The notes beneath the pieces are model-generated. The model saw nothing but the letters and a program-made list of their open reading frames with translations. It did not search any database and had not been told where the DNA came from. A program made the position numbers and the translations under genes. From Alphaproteobacteria bacterium (lineage in GTDB: Bacteria; Pseudomonadota; Alphaproteobacteria; Rhodospirillales; Rhodospirillaceae): a stretch of 7,686 nt of DNA. Numbering within the stretch: the stretch's first letter is position 1; the number at the start of each line of letters is the position of its first letter. Shown piece by piece: positions 1 through 5,908 of this stretch. The stretch is from assembly GCA_015228695.1 (NCBI GenBank), contig JADGDA010000115.1, positions 1 to 7,686 of the forward strand, written 5' to 3'.

Positions 1-384
1 AAGGGACTGCGCGACGCGGCGGAGGGCGGAGCTGCCGTGTTCGGCGAGTGCGGCGGTTATATGGTCCTCGGGCGGGGGCTGGTGGATGGCGACGGCCATC
101 GCCACGCCATGGCCGATCTGCTGCCGCTGGAGACCAGTTTCGCCCGGCGCGGGCTGCGTCTGGGGTACCGGCGGGCGGTCCTCGTCGGCGCGGGTCCCTT
201 CGGCATGGAGGGGGAGGTTCTGCGCGGGCACGAGTTCCACTATGCCTCGATTCTGACCGAGGGGCCGGGACAGCCCCTGTTCTCGATCAGCGACGCCTCG
301 GGCGAATCCCTGGGATGGGCCGGGCTGCGGCGGGACCGGGTCGCCGGTTCCTTCATTCACCTCATCGACCGGGAGCGGACATGA
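1..384 (+). CDS. cobB: Cobyrinate a,c-diamide synthase CobB, C-terminal part (5' truncated by window)
   Basis: This is the C-terminal glutamine amidotransferase domain of CobB/CbiA, which amidates the a and c side chains of (hydrogeno)cobyrinic acid using ATP and glutamine in cobalamin synthesis. The frame is open from base 1, and 127 residues are visible. The nucleophile motif GECGGYMVLG has its cysteine at visible residue 17 (bases 49-51). The conserved GHEFHY motif, which supplies the amidotransferase histidine, covers residues 76-81. The stretch HAMADLLPL with the following LGYRR is typical of CobB rather than CobQ. The N-terminal ATP-binding synthetase domain lies upstream of the window. 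The GTG at base 37 lies inside the domain and is not the start. The TGA stop overlaps the ATG of the next gene as ATGA, which implies translational coupling. The choice between the names cobB and cbiA depends on whether the organism uses the aerobic or anaerobic pathway, and this cannot be seen here. Confidence 0.93.
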   Translation, partial: KGLRDAAEGGAAVFGECGGYMVLGRGLVDGDGHRHAMADLLPLETSFARRGLRLGYRRAVLVGAGPFGMEGEVLRGHEFHYASILTEGPGQPLFSISDASGESLGWAGLRRDRVAGSFIHLIDRERT

Positions 385-851
385 CACGGGGACGCGCGGC
401 CGTCCCGTTCTGGCGCCGCAAGCGCCTGAACGAGATGACCGGGGCCGAATGGGAAAGCCTGTGCGACGGCTGCGGACGATGCTGCCTGCACAAGCTGGAG
501 GACGAGGACACCGGGGAATACATCTTCACCGACGTCGCCTGCCGTCTGCTCGACCTGGAGACCTGCCGGTGCCGGGCCTATGAAACCCGGCGGAGTTTCG
601 TTCCCGATTGCGTCCAGCTCACGGCGGAGGCGGCGGGCCGGCTGGGCTGGCTTCCGTCCTCCTGCGCCTATCGCCGCGTGGCCGAGGGCAAAAGCCTGAA
701 ATCGTGGCATCCCTTGGTGTCGGGAAATCCGGAGAGCGTGCACGGGGCGGGCGTGTCGGTGCGCGGGCGCGCCGTCTCCGAGCCCGAAGCGACGACCGAG
801 GCGGAGCATCAGGCCCTGCTGCTCGCCCACATCGTCGAGGACTGGTCCTGA
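381..851 (+). CDS. UPF0260 (YcgN-type) CxxCxxCC cysteine-cluster protein
   Basis: This 156-residue protein matches the UPF0260/YcgN branch of the YkgJ-like cysteine-cluster family. Nine cysteines are visible, at about residues 28, 31, 34, 35, 54, 62, 64, 77 and 95. They include the signature CDGCGRCC (28-35), the CRCR segment (62-65) and PDC (75-77). Other family hallmarks are WLPSSCAYR (90-98) and SWHPL (108-112). The cysteines probably bind a metal (zinc or iron is suggested for the family), but no reaction is established. There is no signal peptide or membrane segment, so it should be cytoplasmic. The ATG at 381 overlaps the cobB stop and has a GGGAG ribosome binding site at 371-375, 5 nt upstream. 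The same frame stays open upstream into cobB, but that extension overlaps real coding sequence and does not resemble the family. The gene is probably co-transcribed and translationally coupled with cobB. A shared job in cobalamin metabolism is not shown. Confidence 0.92.
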   Translation: MTRGRAAVPFWRRKRLNEMTGAEWESLCDGCGRCCLHKLEDEDTGEYIFTDVACRLLDLETCRCRAYETRRSFVPDCVQLTAEAAGRLGWLPSSCAYRRVAEGKSLKSWHPLVSGNPESVHGAGVSVRGRAVSEPEATTEAEHQALLLAHIVEDWS

Positions 852-852
852 C

Positions 853-1560
853 ATGGACACCGCCCGGGTCGTTCTGGAGGTGGGGGGACGGGGACTTTCC
901 GTCCTGCTGCGCCGTAGCGGAAGCGCCCGCCGCATGAGCCTGCGGGTTCTGCCGTCCGGCGAGGGGGTAGTGCTGGTCCTGCCGATGGGGGCGAGGGTGG
1001 CCGACGGTCTGGACTTCGCCCGCTCCAAGGCCGGGTGGATCGAAAACCGTCTGGTCCGGTTGCCGGAACGGGTGCCGTTCGAGGAGGGGGCGGTTGTGCC
1101 CCTGCTCGGCGTTCCCCACACGATCCGCCACCGCCCGGACGCCCGCCGGGGAGTCTGGGCGGAAGAAGACATCCTCCATGTTTCGGGACGGCCCGAGCAC
1201 CTGTCCCGCCGCCTCGCGGATTGGCTGAAACGCGAGGCCCGCGACGTCATCGCCCCCCGCGCCCACCTTCACGCGGCCACCCTTGGCAAGCAGGTCAACC
1301 GGATCTCCCTGCGCGATCCCAGGTCCCGTTGGGGAAGCTGCACCTCGGGGGGGGATCTGTCGTTTTCCTGGCGTCTCGTCCTGGCCCCGCTCCCGGTGCT
1401 GGAGTACGTGGTGGCGCACGAGGTCGCCCATCTGGTCGAGATGAACCACTCGGAGGCCTTTTGGCGGATCGTGGCGGGGCTGGTCCCCGACGTCGGAGCC
1501 TCCCGCTCCTGGCTCCGGAGCCGGGGAGGGGAACTGCACCGGTTCGGCCCCTTGCATTGA
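853..1560 (+). CDS. YgjP-like (DUF45) zinc metallopeptidase
   Basis: This 235-residue protein belongs to the YgjP-like metallopeptidase family (DUF45, often labelled M48-like or SprT-like). The zinc site is HEVAH at residues 189-193 followed by NH, giving HExxHx5H with H189, H193 and H199 as likely ligands and E190 as catalytic base. The following SEAFW is the usual HSxxFW family ending. The family motif RWGSC (159-163) precedes the zinc helix, followed by a strand-rich segment ending FSWRLVLAP. The length is normal for the family. No signal peptide or membrane helix is seen, so it should be cytoplasmic. The ATG lies 1 nt after the stop of the UPF0260 gene, with GAGGA at 837-841 as a rather distant ribosome binding site (11 nt). 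The gene is therefore the last member of a cobB-UPF0260-DUF45 unit. Physiological substrates of this family are mostly unknown, and none is claimed here. The end of the gene carries the probable -35 box for the next operon. Confidence 0.92.
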   Translation: MDTARVVLEVGGRGLSVLLRRSGSARRMSLRVLPSGEGVVLVLPMGARVADGLDFARSKAGWIENRLVRLPERVPFEEGAVVPLLGVPHTIRHRPDARRGVWAEEDILHVSGRPEHLSRRLADWLKREARDVIAPRAHLHAATLGKQVNRISLRDPRSRWGSCTSGGDLSFSWRLVLAPLPVLEYVVAHEVAHLVEMNHSEAFWRIVAGLVPDVGASRSWLRSRGGELHRFGPLH

Positions 1561-1580
1561 AACCGCCGGGTGGCTATAAA
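1552..1580 (+). promoter_or_regulatory. Candidate sigma-70 promoter for rpmI-rplT-pheS-pheT
   Basis: TATAAA at 1575-1580 is a good -10 box and stands out in GC-rich surroundings. TTGCAT at 1552-1557 lies exactly 17 nt upstream, and its TTG matches the most conserved part of the -35 consensus. The -35 box overlaps the last codons and stop of the metallopeptidase gene. A better -35 match, TTGAAA at 1557-1562, leaves only 12 nt of spacing and is less likely. Transcription would start near 1587, giving a leader of about 100 nt. The assignment is by pattern only. Confidence 0.55.
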
Positions 1581-1686
1581 GCGCGTCTTACCACGGTATG
1601 AGCGGCGAGGCTATGGGGCGTTGAGGCTCCGAACGGGCATGCCCACCCGCTCCACACCGGCGCAACCTCGAATCAGGAACGCGAAA
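1581..1686 (+). promoter_or_regulatory. 5' leader of the rpmI operon, possible autoregulatory region
   Basis: This non-coding stretch of about 105 nt lies between the presumed -10 box and the L35 start. It contains a perfect 10-bp palindrome, GGGCATGCCC, at 1635-1644. It also has CGAGG at 1606-1610, complementary to CCTCG at 1666-1670, which could close a larger stem around the palindrome. In other bacteria the operon encoding L35 and L20 is repressed by L20 binding to leader RNA (E. coli) or by a leader transcription-control element (Bacillus). A similar role here is inference. The rpmI ribosome binding site AGGAA at 1675-1679 lies just outside the CCTCG arm. No U-tract terminator and no Phe-rich leader peptide are seen. 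Confidence 0.3.
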
Positions 1687-1881
1687 ATGCCCAAGCTCAA
1701 GAACAAAAGCGCCGTGAAGAAACGGTTCCGTTTCACCGCCACCGGAAAGGTGCGGGGTAACGTCGCCTGCAAGCGCCATGGTCTGCGCAAGCGCCCCCAA
1801 CAGATGAAACGTCAAGCCCGAGGCACCTTTATCCTGGCCAAGGGCGACGCCGGCATCATCGCCATGCACCTGCGCGGTTAA
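1687..1881 (+). CDS. rpmI: Large-subunit ribosomal protein L35 (bL35)
   Basis: This 64-residue, strongly basic protein begins MPKLKNKSAVKKRF, the standard L35 N-terminus, and continues with FTATGKVR and KRHGLRKR, both family hallmarks. It is a component of the 50S ribosomal subunit. The ATG at 1687 was chosen because the family starts exactly there and an AGGAA ribosome binding site lies 7 nt upstream (1675-1679). The reading frame stays open to a GTG at 1570, but that extension has no L35 similarity and lies in the leader. rplT follows after 15 nt, as expected for the conserved rpmI-rplT pair. infC, which precedes rpmI in many bacteria, is absent here: the upstream neighbour is a metallopeptidase gene. 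Confidence 0.97.
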   Translation: MPKLKNKSAVKKRFRFTATGKVRGNVACKRHGLRKRPQQMKRQARGTFILAKGDAGIIAMHLRG

Positions 1882-1896
1882 GGGGAGAAACGAGAC

Positions 1897-2250
1897 ATGG
1901 CACGTGTCAAGCGGGGCGTCACCACCCACGCCCGTCACAAGAAGATCCTCGATCTCGCCAAGGGATACCGGGGCCGCAATTCCAAGGTCTTCCGCGTCGC
2001 GATCGAAAAGGTCGAAAAGGGCCTTCAGTATGCCTACCGCGACCGCCGCAACAAGAAGCGTTCGTTCCGCGCCCTGTGGATTCAGCGCATCAACGCCGGC
2101 GTGCGCGAGCACGGCATGACCTATTCCCGCTTCATGGACGGTCTCAACAAGGCCGGGATCGAACTGGACCGTAAGGTGCTGTCCGATCTCGCGACCCGCG
2201 AGCCGGAGGCCTTCGCCAGTCTGGTCAAGCAGGCCCAGGCGGCGCTTTAG
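1897..2250 (+). CDS. rplT: Large-subunit ribosomal protein L20 (bL20)
   Basis: This 117-residue protein has the full L20 pattern. It begins MARVKRGV with a long basic N-terminal extension (about residues 1-60, including HKKILDLAKGYRGR and DRRNKKRSFR). The globular C-terminal domain follows, with LWIQRINAGVREHGMTYS and LNKAGIELDRKVLSDLA. L20 binds 23S rRNA early and is needed for 50S assembly. In several bacteria it also represses its own operon through leader RNA. Length and both domains are normal. The ATG at 1897 is preceded by a strong ribosome binding site, AGGGGAG (1881-1887), directly after the rpmI stop, so the two genes are surely co-transcribed. A 57-nt GC-rich spacer with hairpin potential separates it from pheS. 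Confidence 0.97.
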   Translation: MARVKRGVTTHARHKKILDLAKGYRGRNSKVFRVAIEKVEKGLQYAYRDRRNKKRSFRALWIQRINAGVREHGMTYSRFMDGLNKAGIELDRKVLSDLATREPEAFASLVKQAQAAL

Positions 2251-2281
2251 GACCCGGACGGGGGCCGGGAGGTCCCCGTCC
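2250..2281 (+). promoter_or_regulatory. Two mutually exclusive hairpins in the rplT-pheS spacer
   Basis: The strongest stem pairs GGACGGGG (2256-2263) with CCCCGTCC (2274-2281), 8 perfect G:C-rich pairs around a 10-nt loop. A competing stem pairs GGACC (2250-2254, starting on the last base of the rplT stop) with GGTCC (2271-2275), extended by CGG/CCG inside. The two share bases and cannot form together. No T-run follows, so this is not a classical terminator. A role in lowering or adjusting pheS expression relative to rplT, or in mRNA processing, is inference. In this GC-rich DNA some pairing is expected by chance. Confidence 0.35.
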
Positions 2282-2307
2282 TCCATTCCGTCGCCGAGGG
2301 GCGGGTG

Positions 2308-3384
2308 ATGCATGACGATCTGAAAGACCTTCTGTCTTCGCTGGCGGAGGAGGTGGCGGCTGCCGACTCGGTGTCCGCGCTGGAGGCGGTGCGGGTCGAG
2401 ACGCTGGGGAAGAAGGGGCGGTTGACGGGCCTGCTGAAGCAGCTCGGCGCCCTGCCCGCCGAGGAACGCTCGGAGCGGGGGGCGGCCCTCAACGCCGTCA
2501 AGCAGACCCTCGGCGAACTCCTGGAGGCCCGCGCCGCCACCCTGCGCGACGCCGAAATCGACGCCCGCCTGGCCAGGGAGCGCATCGACGTCACCTTGCC
2601 GATCCGGCCCGAGGCCGAGGGCCGCATCCACCCGATCAGCCAGACCATGGACGAGATCGTCGCCATCTTCGGCCAGATGGGCTTTTCCGTCGCCGAGGGG
2701 CCGGACATCGAGGACGACTTCCACAATTTCACCGCCCTCAACATCCCCCCCGAACACCCGGCCCGGCAGATGCACGACACGTTCTATCTGCCGGAGCGCC
2801 CGGAGGGGCGCAATCTTTTGCGCACCCACACCTCGCCGGTCCAGATCCGGACCATGAGCACGCGCCAGCCCCCGATCCGCATCATCGCGCCGGGCCGCAC
2901 CTACCGCTGCGACTCGGACATGACCCATACCCCGATGTTCCATCAGGTGGAGGCTCTGGTCGTGGACCGCTCCACCCACTTCGGCCATCTGAAGGGCGCC
3001 ATCACCGAGTTCGTCCGCGCGTATTTCGAGCTGGACGACGTGCCGGTGCGCCTGCGCCCCTCGTTCTTTCCCTTCACCGAGCCCTCGGCCGAGGTCGATA
3101 TCGGCTGTTCGCGCAAGGGCGGGGAGTTGAAGATCGGCTCCGGCGGCGACTGGCTGGAGATCATGGGCTGCGGCATGGTCCATCCCAACGTCCTCCGGGC
3201 CTCGGGCATCGACCCCGACGTTTATCAGGGCTTCGCCTTCGGCATGGGGATCGAGCGGATCGCCATGCTGAAATACGGGATTCCCGATCTGCGCACCTTC
3301 TACGACTCGGACCTGCGCTGGCTGCGGCATTACGGCTTCGTGCCGCTGGACGTGCCGACCACGACGGGAGGACTGGCGCGATGA
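2308..3384 (+). CDS. pheS: Phenylalanyl-tRNA synthetase alpha subunit
   Basis: PheS is the catalytic subunit of the alpha2beta2 class II synthetase that joins phenylalanine to tRNA-Phe with ATP. The 358-residue protein has an N-terminal helical, coiled-coil-like arm (about 1-90) that contacts tRNA, then the class II core (about 100-340). Visible core motifs are ALNIPPEHPARQMHDTFY (about 143-160), RTHTSP (172-177), GRTYRCDSDMTHTPMFHQ, the motif-2 region PSFFPFTEPSAEVDI, and motif 3 GFAFGMGIER (308-317). The alanine of GFAFG, part of the phenylalanine pocket, is present. ATG 2308 is preferred to the adjacent GTG 2305 because GAGGGG at 2296-2301 is then 6 nt away instead of 3. The stop overlaps pheT as ATGA, so the two subunits are translationally coupled, which suits their 1:1 assembly. 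Nothing looks truncated or unusual. Confidence 0.97.
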   Translation: MHDDLKDLLSSLAEEVAAADSVSALEAVRVETLGKKGRLTGLLKQLGALPAEERSERGAALNAVKQTLGELLEARAATLRDAEIDARLARERIDVTLPIRPEAEGRIHPISQTMDEIVAIFGQMGFSVAEGPDIEDDFHNFTALNIPPEHPARQMHDTFYLPERPEGRNLLRTHTSPVQIRTMSTRQPPIRIIAPGRTYRCDSDMTHTPMFHQVEALVVDRSTHFGHLKGAITEFVRAYFELDDVPVRLRPSFFPFTEPSAEVDIGCSRKGGELKIGSGGDWLEIMGCGMVHPNVLRASGIDPDVYQGFAFGMGIERIAMLKYGIPDLRTFYDSDLRWLRHYGFVPLDVPTTTGGLAR

Positions 3385-5765
3385 AGTTCACCCTGTCCTG
3401 GCTGAAACAGCACCTGGACACCGACGCTCCGGTCCGGGTCATCGGCGAGACCCTGACCATGATTGGGCTGGAGGTCGAAAGCATCGACGATTTCCAGGCC
3501 TTGAGGGGCTTCGTCGTCGCCCACGTCGTCGAAGCGGTGCAACATCCCGACGCCGACCGGCTGCGGGTCTGCACGGTGGACGCCGGCGGCGAAATCCTCA
3601 AGGTGGTCTGCGGCGCGCCCAATGCCCGTACCGGCATGAAGGCGGTGCTCGCCCGCCCCGGCCTGACCATTCCCGCCACCGGGGACGTTCTGAAAAAGGG
3701 GGCTATCCGGGGGGTCGAGAGCCAGGGCATGCTGTGCTCGGCGCGCGAGCTGGGCCTGGGGCAGGACCACGACGGCATCATCGAACTCGCCGCCGACACA
3801 CCGGTGGGGGAGCCGATTCCGGAGGTCATGGGCCTGGACCCGGTGTTCGACATCTCCATCACCCCCAACCGGGCCGACTGCCTGGGAGTGCGCGGAGTGG
3901 CGCGCGATCTGGCCGCCGCCGGGCTGGGCACCCTGAAGCCCATGCCGGTCGAGCCGGCGCCGGGCGGGTACGACAGCCCCGTCTCCGTCGTTCTGGAGCG
4001 GCCGGACGCCTGTCCCCTGTTCGTCGGCCGCCATATCCGGGGCGTGGTCAACCGGGAAAGCCCGGACTGGCTGAAGGCGCGTCTCGCCTCCATCGGCCTG
4101 CGTCCCATTTCGGCCCTGGTGGACATCACCAATCTGCTGAGCATCGATCTGGCCCGCCCGCTGCACGTCTTCGATGCCGACCGGCTGACGGGCGGCATCC
4201 GCGTCCGCATGGCGCAGGAGGGAGAGACCCTGGCCGCGCTGAACGACAGGACCTATGCCCTGTCCGGGGAGATGATCGTCATCGCCGACGAGGCGGGACC
4301 GCAGGCACTCGGCGGGGTCATCGGAGGCACGCCCACCGGCTGCACCGGAACCACCGTCAACGTGTTCCTGGAATCGGCCCTGTTCGACCCGCTGCGCATC
4401 GCCGCCACCGGCCGGTTGCTGGGGATCGATTCCGATGCCCGCTACCGTTTCGAGCGGGGAGTCGACCCGGCCTCGGCCCGGACCGGGGCGGAGATCGCCA
4501 CCCGGCTCATCCTGGAGCTTTGCGGCGGCGAGGCGTCGCGGCTGGTCGTCGCCGGAGCCGAACCCGACTGGAGGCGCTCGATCCCCCTGCGGCCCGCCCG
4601 CGTCGGTCAACTCGGCGGCGTCGATGTGCCGGTCGGGACCATGGCCCGCATCCTGAGCAATCTCGGCTGCGAGGTGACGGACGGGGATGGGGCGCTGAGC
4701 GTGTCTCCCCCGTCATGGCGCGGCGATCTCAACGCCGAGCATGATCTGGTCGAGGAGGTCATCCGCATCCATGGCTTCGACAAGGTTCCGGCGGTGCCTT
4801 TGCCGCGCGGTCCCATGCCTCCCGTGGCGTTGACCCTGGCCCAACGGCGCCGCAACTGGGCGCGGCGGGTGCTGGCGGCGCGCGGGATGATGGAAACCGT
4901 GACTTGGTCGTTCATGCCCTCGGCCCAGGCGCGGCTGTTCGACGGCGGCGGCGCGGACCTTCTCCTCGCCAATCCCATCAGCGCCGACCTGGACGCCATG
5001 CGGCCGTCGATCCTGCCCAACCTGATCGCCGCCGCCGGACGCAACGCCGCCCACGACATGCCCGATTGCGCCCTGTTCGAAATCGGTCCCCAGTTCCACG
5101 GCGGCGCTCCCGGCGAGCAGAAGCTGGTGGCGGCGGGCTTGCGCGCCGGGGTCACCGGCCCCCGCCACTGGGACCTCAAGCCCCGCCCGGTGGATGCCTT
5201 CGACGCCAAGGCCGACGCCATGGCGGCCCTTTCTGCGGCGGGGGTGGCGGTGGACCGGCTCCAGGTCGCGGCGGATGCGCCGCGCTGGTATCATCCGGGA
5301 CGCTCCGGCGCCTTGAGACTGGGGCCGACGGTTCTCGCGTGGTTCGGCGAGATTCATCCCAAGGTCGCCCGGGACATGGACGTCCGGGGGCCGCTCGCGG
5401 GATTCGAGGTCTTTCTGGAAGCGGTGCCGGAGCCGAAGTCCGTCTCCGCGTCCAAGGCGCGGCCGTTGCTCCGGGTTCCGTCCTTCCACCCGGTGACGCG
5501 GGATTTCGCGTTCATCGCCGACGTCCGGGTCGACGCCGAGGCCGTGGTCAAGGCGGCCAGGGGGGCCGACCGGAAACTGATCGCCGATGTCCGGGTGTTC
5601 GACGTCTTCGAGGGCGCCAATGTCGGCGAGGGGCGCAAGTCGCTCGCGGTCACCGTGACCCTGCAACCCACCGAACGCGCCCTGACCGACGCCGAGATCG
5701 AGGCGATAGCGGCCAGGGTGGTGGACGCCGTCGGCAAAGCCACCGGCGCCCTGCTGCGGGGATAG
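3381..5765 (+). CDS. pheT: Phenylalanyl-tRNA synthetase beta subunit
   Basis: PheT is the tRNA-binding and editing subunit of phenylalanyl-tRNA synthetase. It is 794 residues, close to the usual length of about 790-800. Domains in order: the N-terminal MKFTLSWLKQHL; an EMAP/OB-fold tRNA-binding domain (about 40-150, with HPDADRLRVCTVD and GMLCSARELGLG); SITPNRADCLGVRGVARDLAA; the B3/B4 editing domain (about 205-385), which hydrolyses mischarged Tyr-tRNA-Phe; B5 (about 400-475); a catalytic-like core without synthetase activity (about 485-690); and the C-terminal FDX-ACB anticodon-binding domain starting RVPSFHPVTRDFAF (698-711). The ATG at 3381 has a good GGAGG ribosome binding site at 3367-3371 and overlaps the pheS stop by 4 nt. 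The frame is intact. A strong hairpin begins directly after the TAG stop, marking the likely operon end. Confidence 0.97.
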   Translation: MKFTLSWLKQHLDTDAPVRVIGETLTMIGLEVESIDDFQALRGFVVAHVVEAVQHPDADRLRVCTVDAGGEILKVVCGAPNARTGMKAVLARPGLTIPATGDVLKKGAIRGVESQGMLCSARELGLGQDHDGIIELAADTPVGEPIPEVMGLDPVFDISITPNRADCLGVRGVARDLAAAGLGTLKPMPVEPAPGGYDSPVSVVLERPDACPLFVGRHIRGVVNRESPDWLKARLASIGLRPISALVDITNLLSIDLARPLHVFDADRLTGGIRVRMAQEGETLAALNDRTYALSGEMIVIADEAGPQALGGVIGGTPTGCTGTTVNVFLESALFDPLRIAATGRLLGIDSDARYRFERGVDPASARTGAEIATRLILELCGGEASRLVVAGAEPDWRRSIPLRPARVGQLGGVDVPVGTMARILSNLGCEVTDGDGALSVSPPSWRGDLNAEHDLVEEVIRIHGFDKVPAVPLPRGPMPPVALTLAQRRRNWARRVLAARGMMETVTWSFMPSAQARLFDGGGADLLLANPISADLDAMRPSILPNLIAAAGRNAAHDMPDCALFEIGPQFHGGAPGEQKLVAAGLRAGVTGPRHWDLKPRPVDAFDAKADAMAALSAAGVAVDRLQVAADAPRWYHPGRSGALRLGPTVLAWFGEIHPKVARDMDVRGPLAGFEVFLEAVPEPKSVSASKARPLLRVPSFHPVTRDFAFIADVRVDAEAVVKAARGADRKLIADVRVFDVFEGANVGEGRKSLAVTVTLQPTERALTDAEIEAIAARVVDAVGKATGALLRG

Positions 5766-5801
5766 CCCAGGGCGATCGCACTCTTATGCGATTGCCCTGG
5801 G
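5766..5801 (+). terminator. Strong 15-bp hairpin abutting the pheT stop; probable 3' end or stabiliser
   Basis: CCCAGGGCGATCGCA (5766-5780) pairs with TGCGATTGCCCTGGG (5787-5801) across a 6-nt loop, CTCTTA. All 15 positions pair in RNA, one as G:U. It begins on the base after the pheT stop codon. The following bases (GGATAGCTTCGCC) contain no T-run, and no T-run lies on the other side for reverse transcription either. It is therefore not a textbook intrinsic terminator. It may be a U-less terminator, an mRNA 3' stabiliser acting with Rho, or a copy of a dispersed palindromic repeat. The left arm includes the palindrome GCGATCGC (5772-5779). Confidence 0.6.
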
Positions 5802-5804
5802 GGA

Positions 5805-5833
5805 TAGCTTCGCCTGCTTCGGAATGCTATAAT
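5805..5833 (+). promoter_or_regulatory. Extended -10 sigma-70 promoter for the histidine kinase gene
   Basis: TATAAT at 5828-5833 is a perfect -10 consensus and is preceded by TG one base upstream (5825-5826), giving the extended -10 motif TGNTATAAT. The hexamer 17 nt upstream, TAGCTT (5805-5810), is a poor -35 box, as is common for extended -10 promoters. An imperfect inverted repeat, TAGCTTC (5805-5811) against GAATGCTA (5822-5829), spans the -35 to -10 region and might be an operator. The hexamer GCTTCG occurs at 5807, 5816 and again downstream at 5865. Transcription would start near 5840 and give a purine-rich leader of about 70 nt before the kinase start, with GCAGGGG repeated at 5849 and 5859. 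Confidence 0.65.
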
Positions 5834-5908
5834 TGCCGCGTGGGAAAAGCAGGGGGAGGCAGGGGCTTCGTTCGTCCGTTCCTGAGCCGCGCCCCCGAAA
5901 CTTAAGGC

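Noticed and set aside
48..380. Upstream in-frame extension of the UPF0260 gene, or an overlapping gene inside cobB
   Set aside because: The extension has Arg/Gly-rich composition from reading cobB in the wrong frame. The family begins near ATG 381, which has its own ribosome binding site.
1598..1624. Short 8-codon upstream frame in the rpmI leader (ATG 1598 to TGA 1622)
   Set aside because: It has no ribosome binding site and contains no phenylalanine codons, so there is no support for an attenuating leader peptide.
1570..1686. N-terminal extension of L35 from GTG 1570
   Set aside because: L35 proteins begin MPKLK/MPKMK. The extension has no family similarity and overlaps the promoter, whereas ATG 1687 has a good ribosome binding site.
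1588..3330. 580-codon open frame on the - strand opposite rpmI, rplT and pheS
   Set aside because: It lies antisense to three certain genes, and long antisense frames are expected in GC-rich codon-biased DNA. The translation shows no recognisable domain.
3330..4610. Long - strand frame opposite pheT, and others at 3161-4210 and 4713-5666
   Set aside because: These are shadows of an intact, full-length pheT with all its domains. No independent start signals are evident.
5842..5865. Possible G-quadruplex in the kinase leader
   Set aside because: Only three runs of three or more G are present (5842-5844, 5852-5856, 5862-5865), so a standard four-run three-tier motif is not met.
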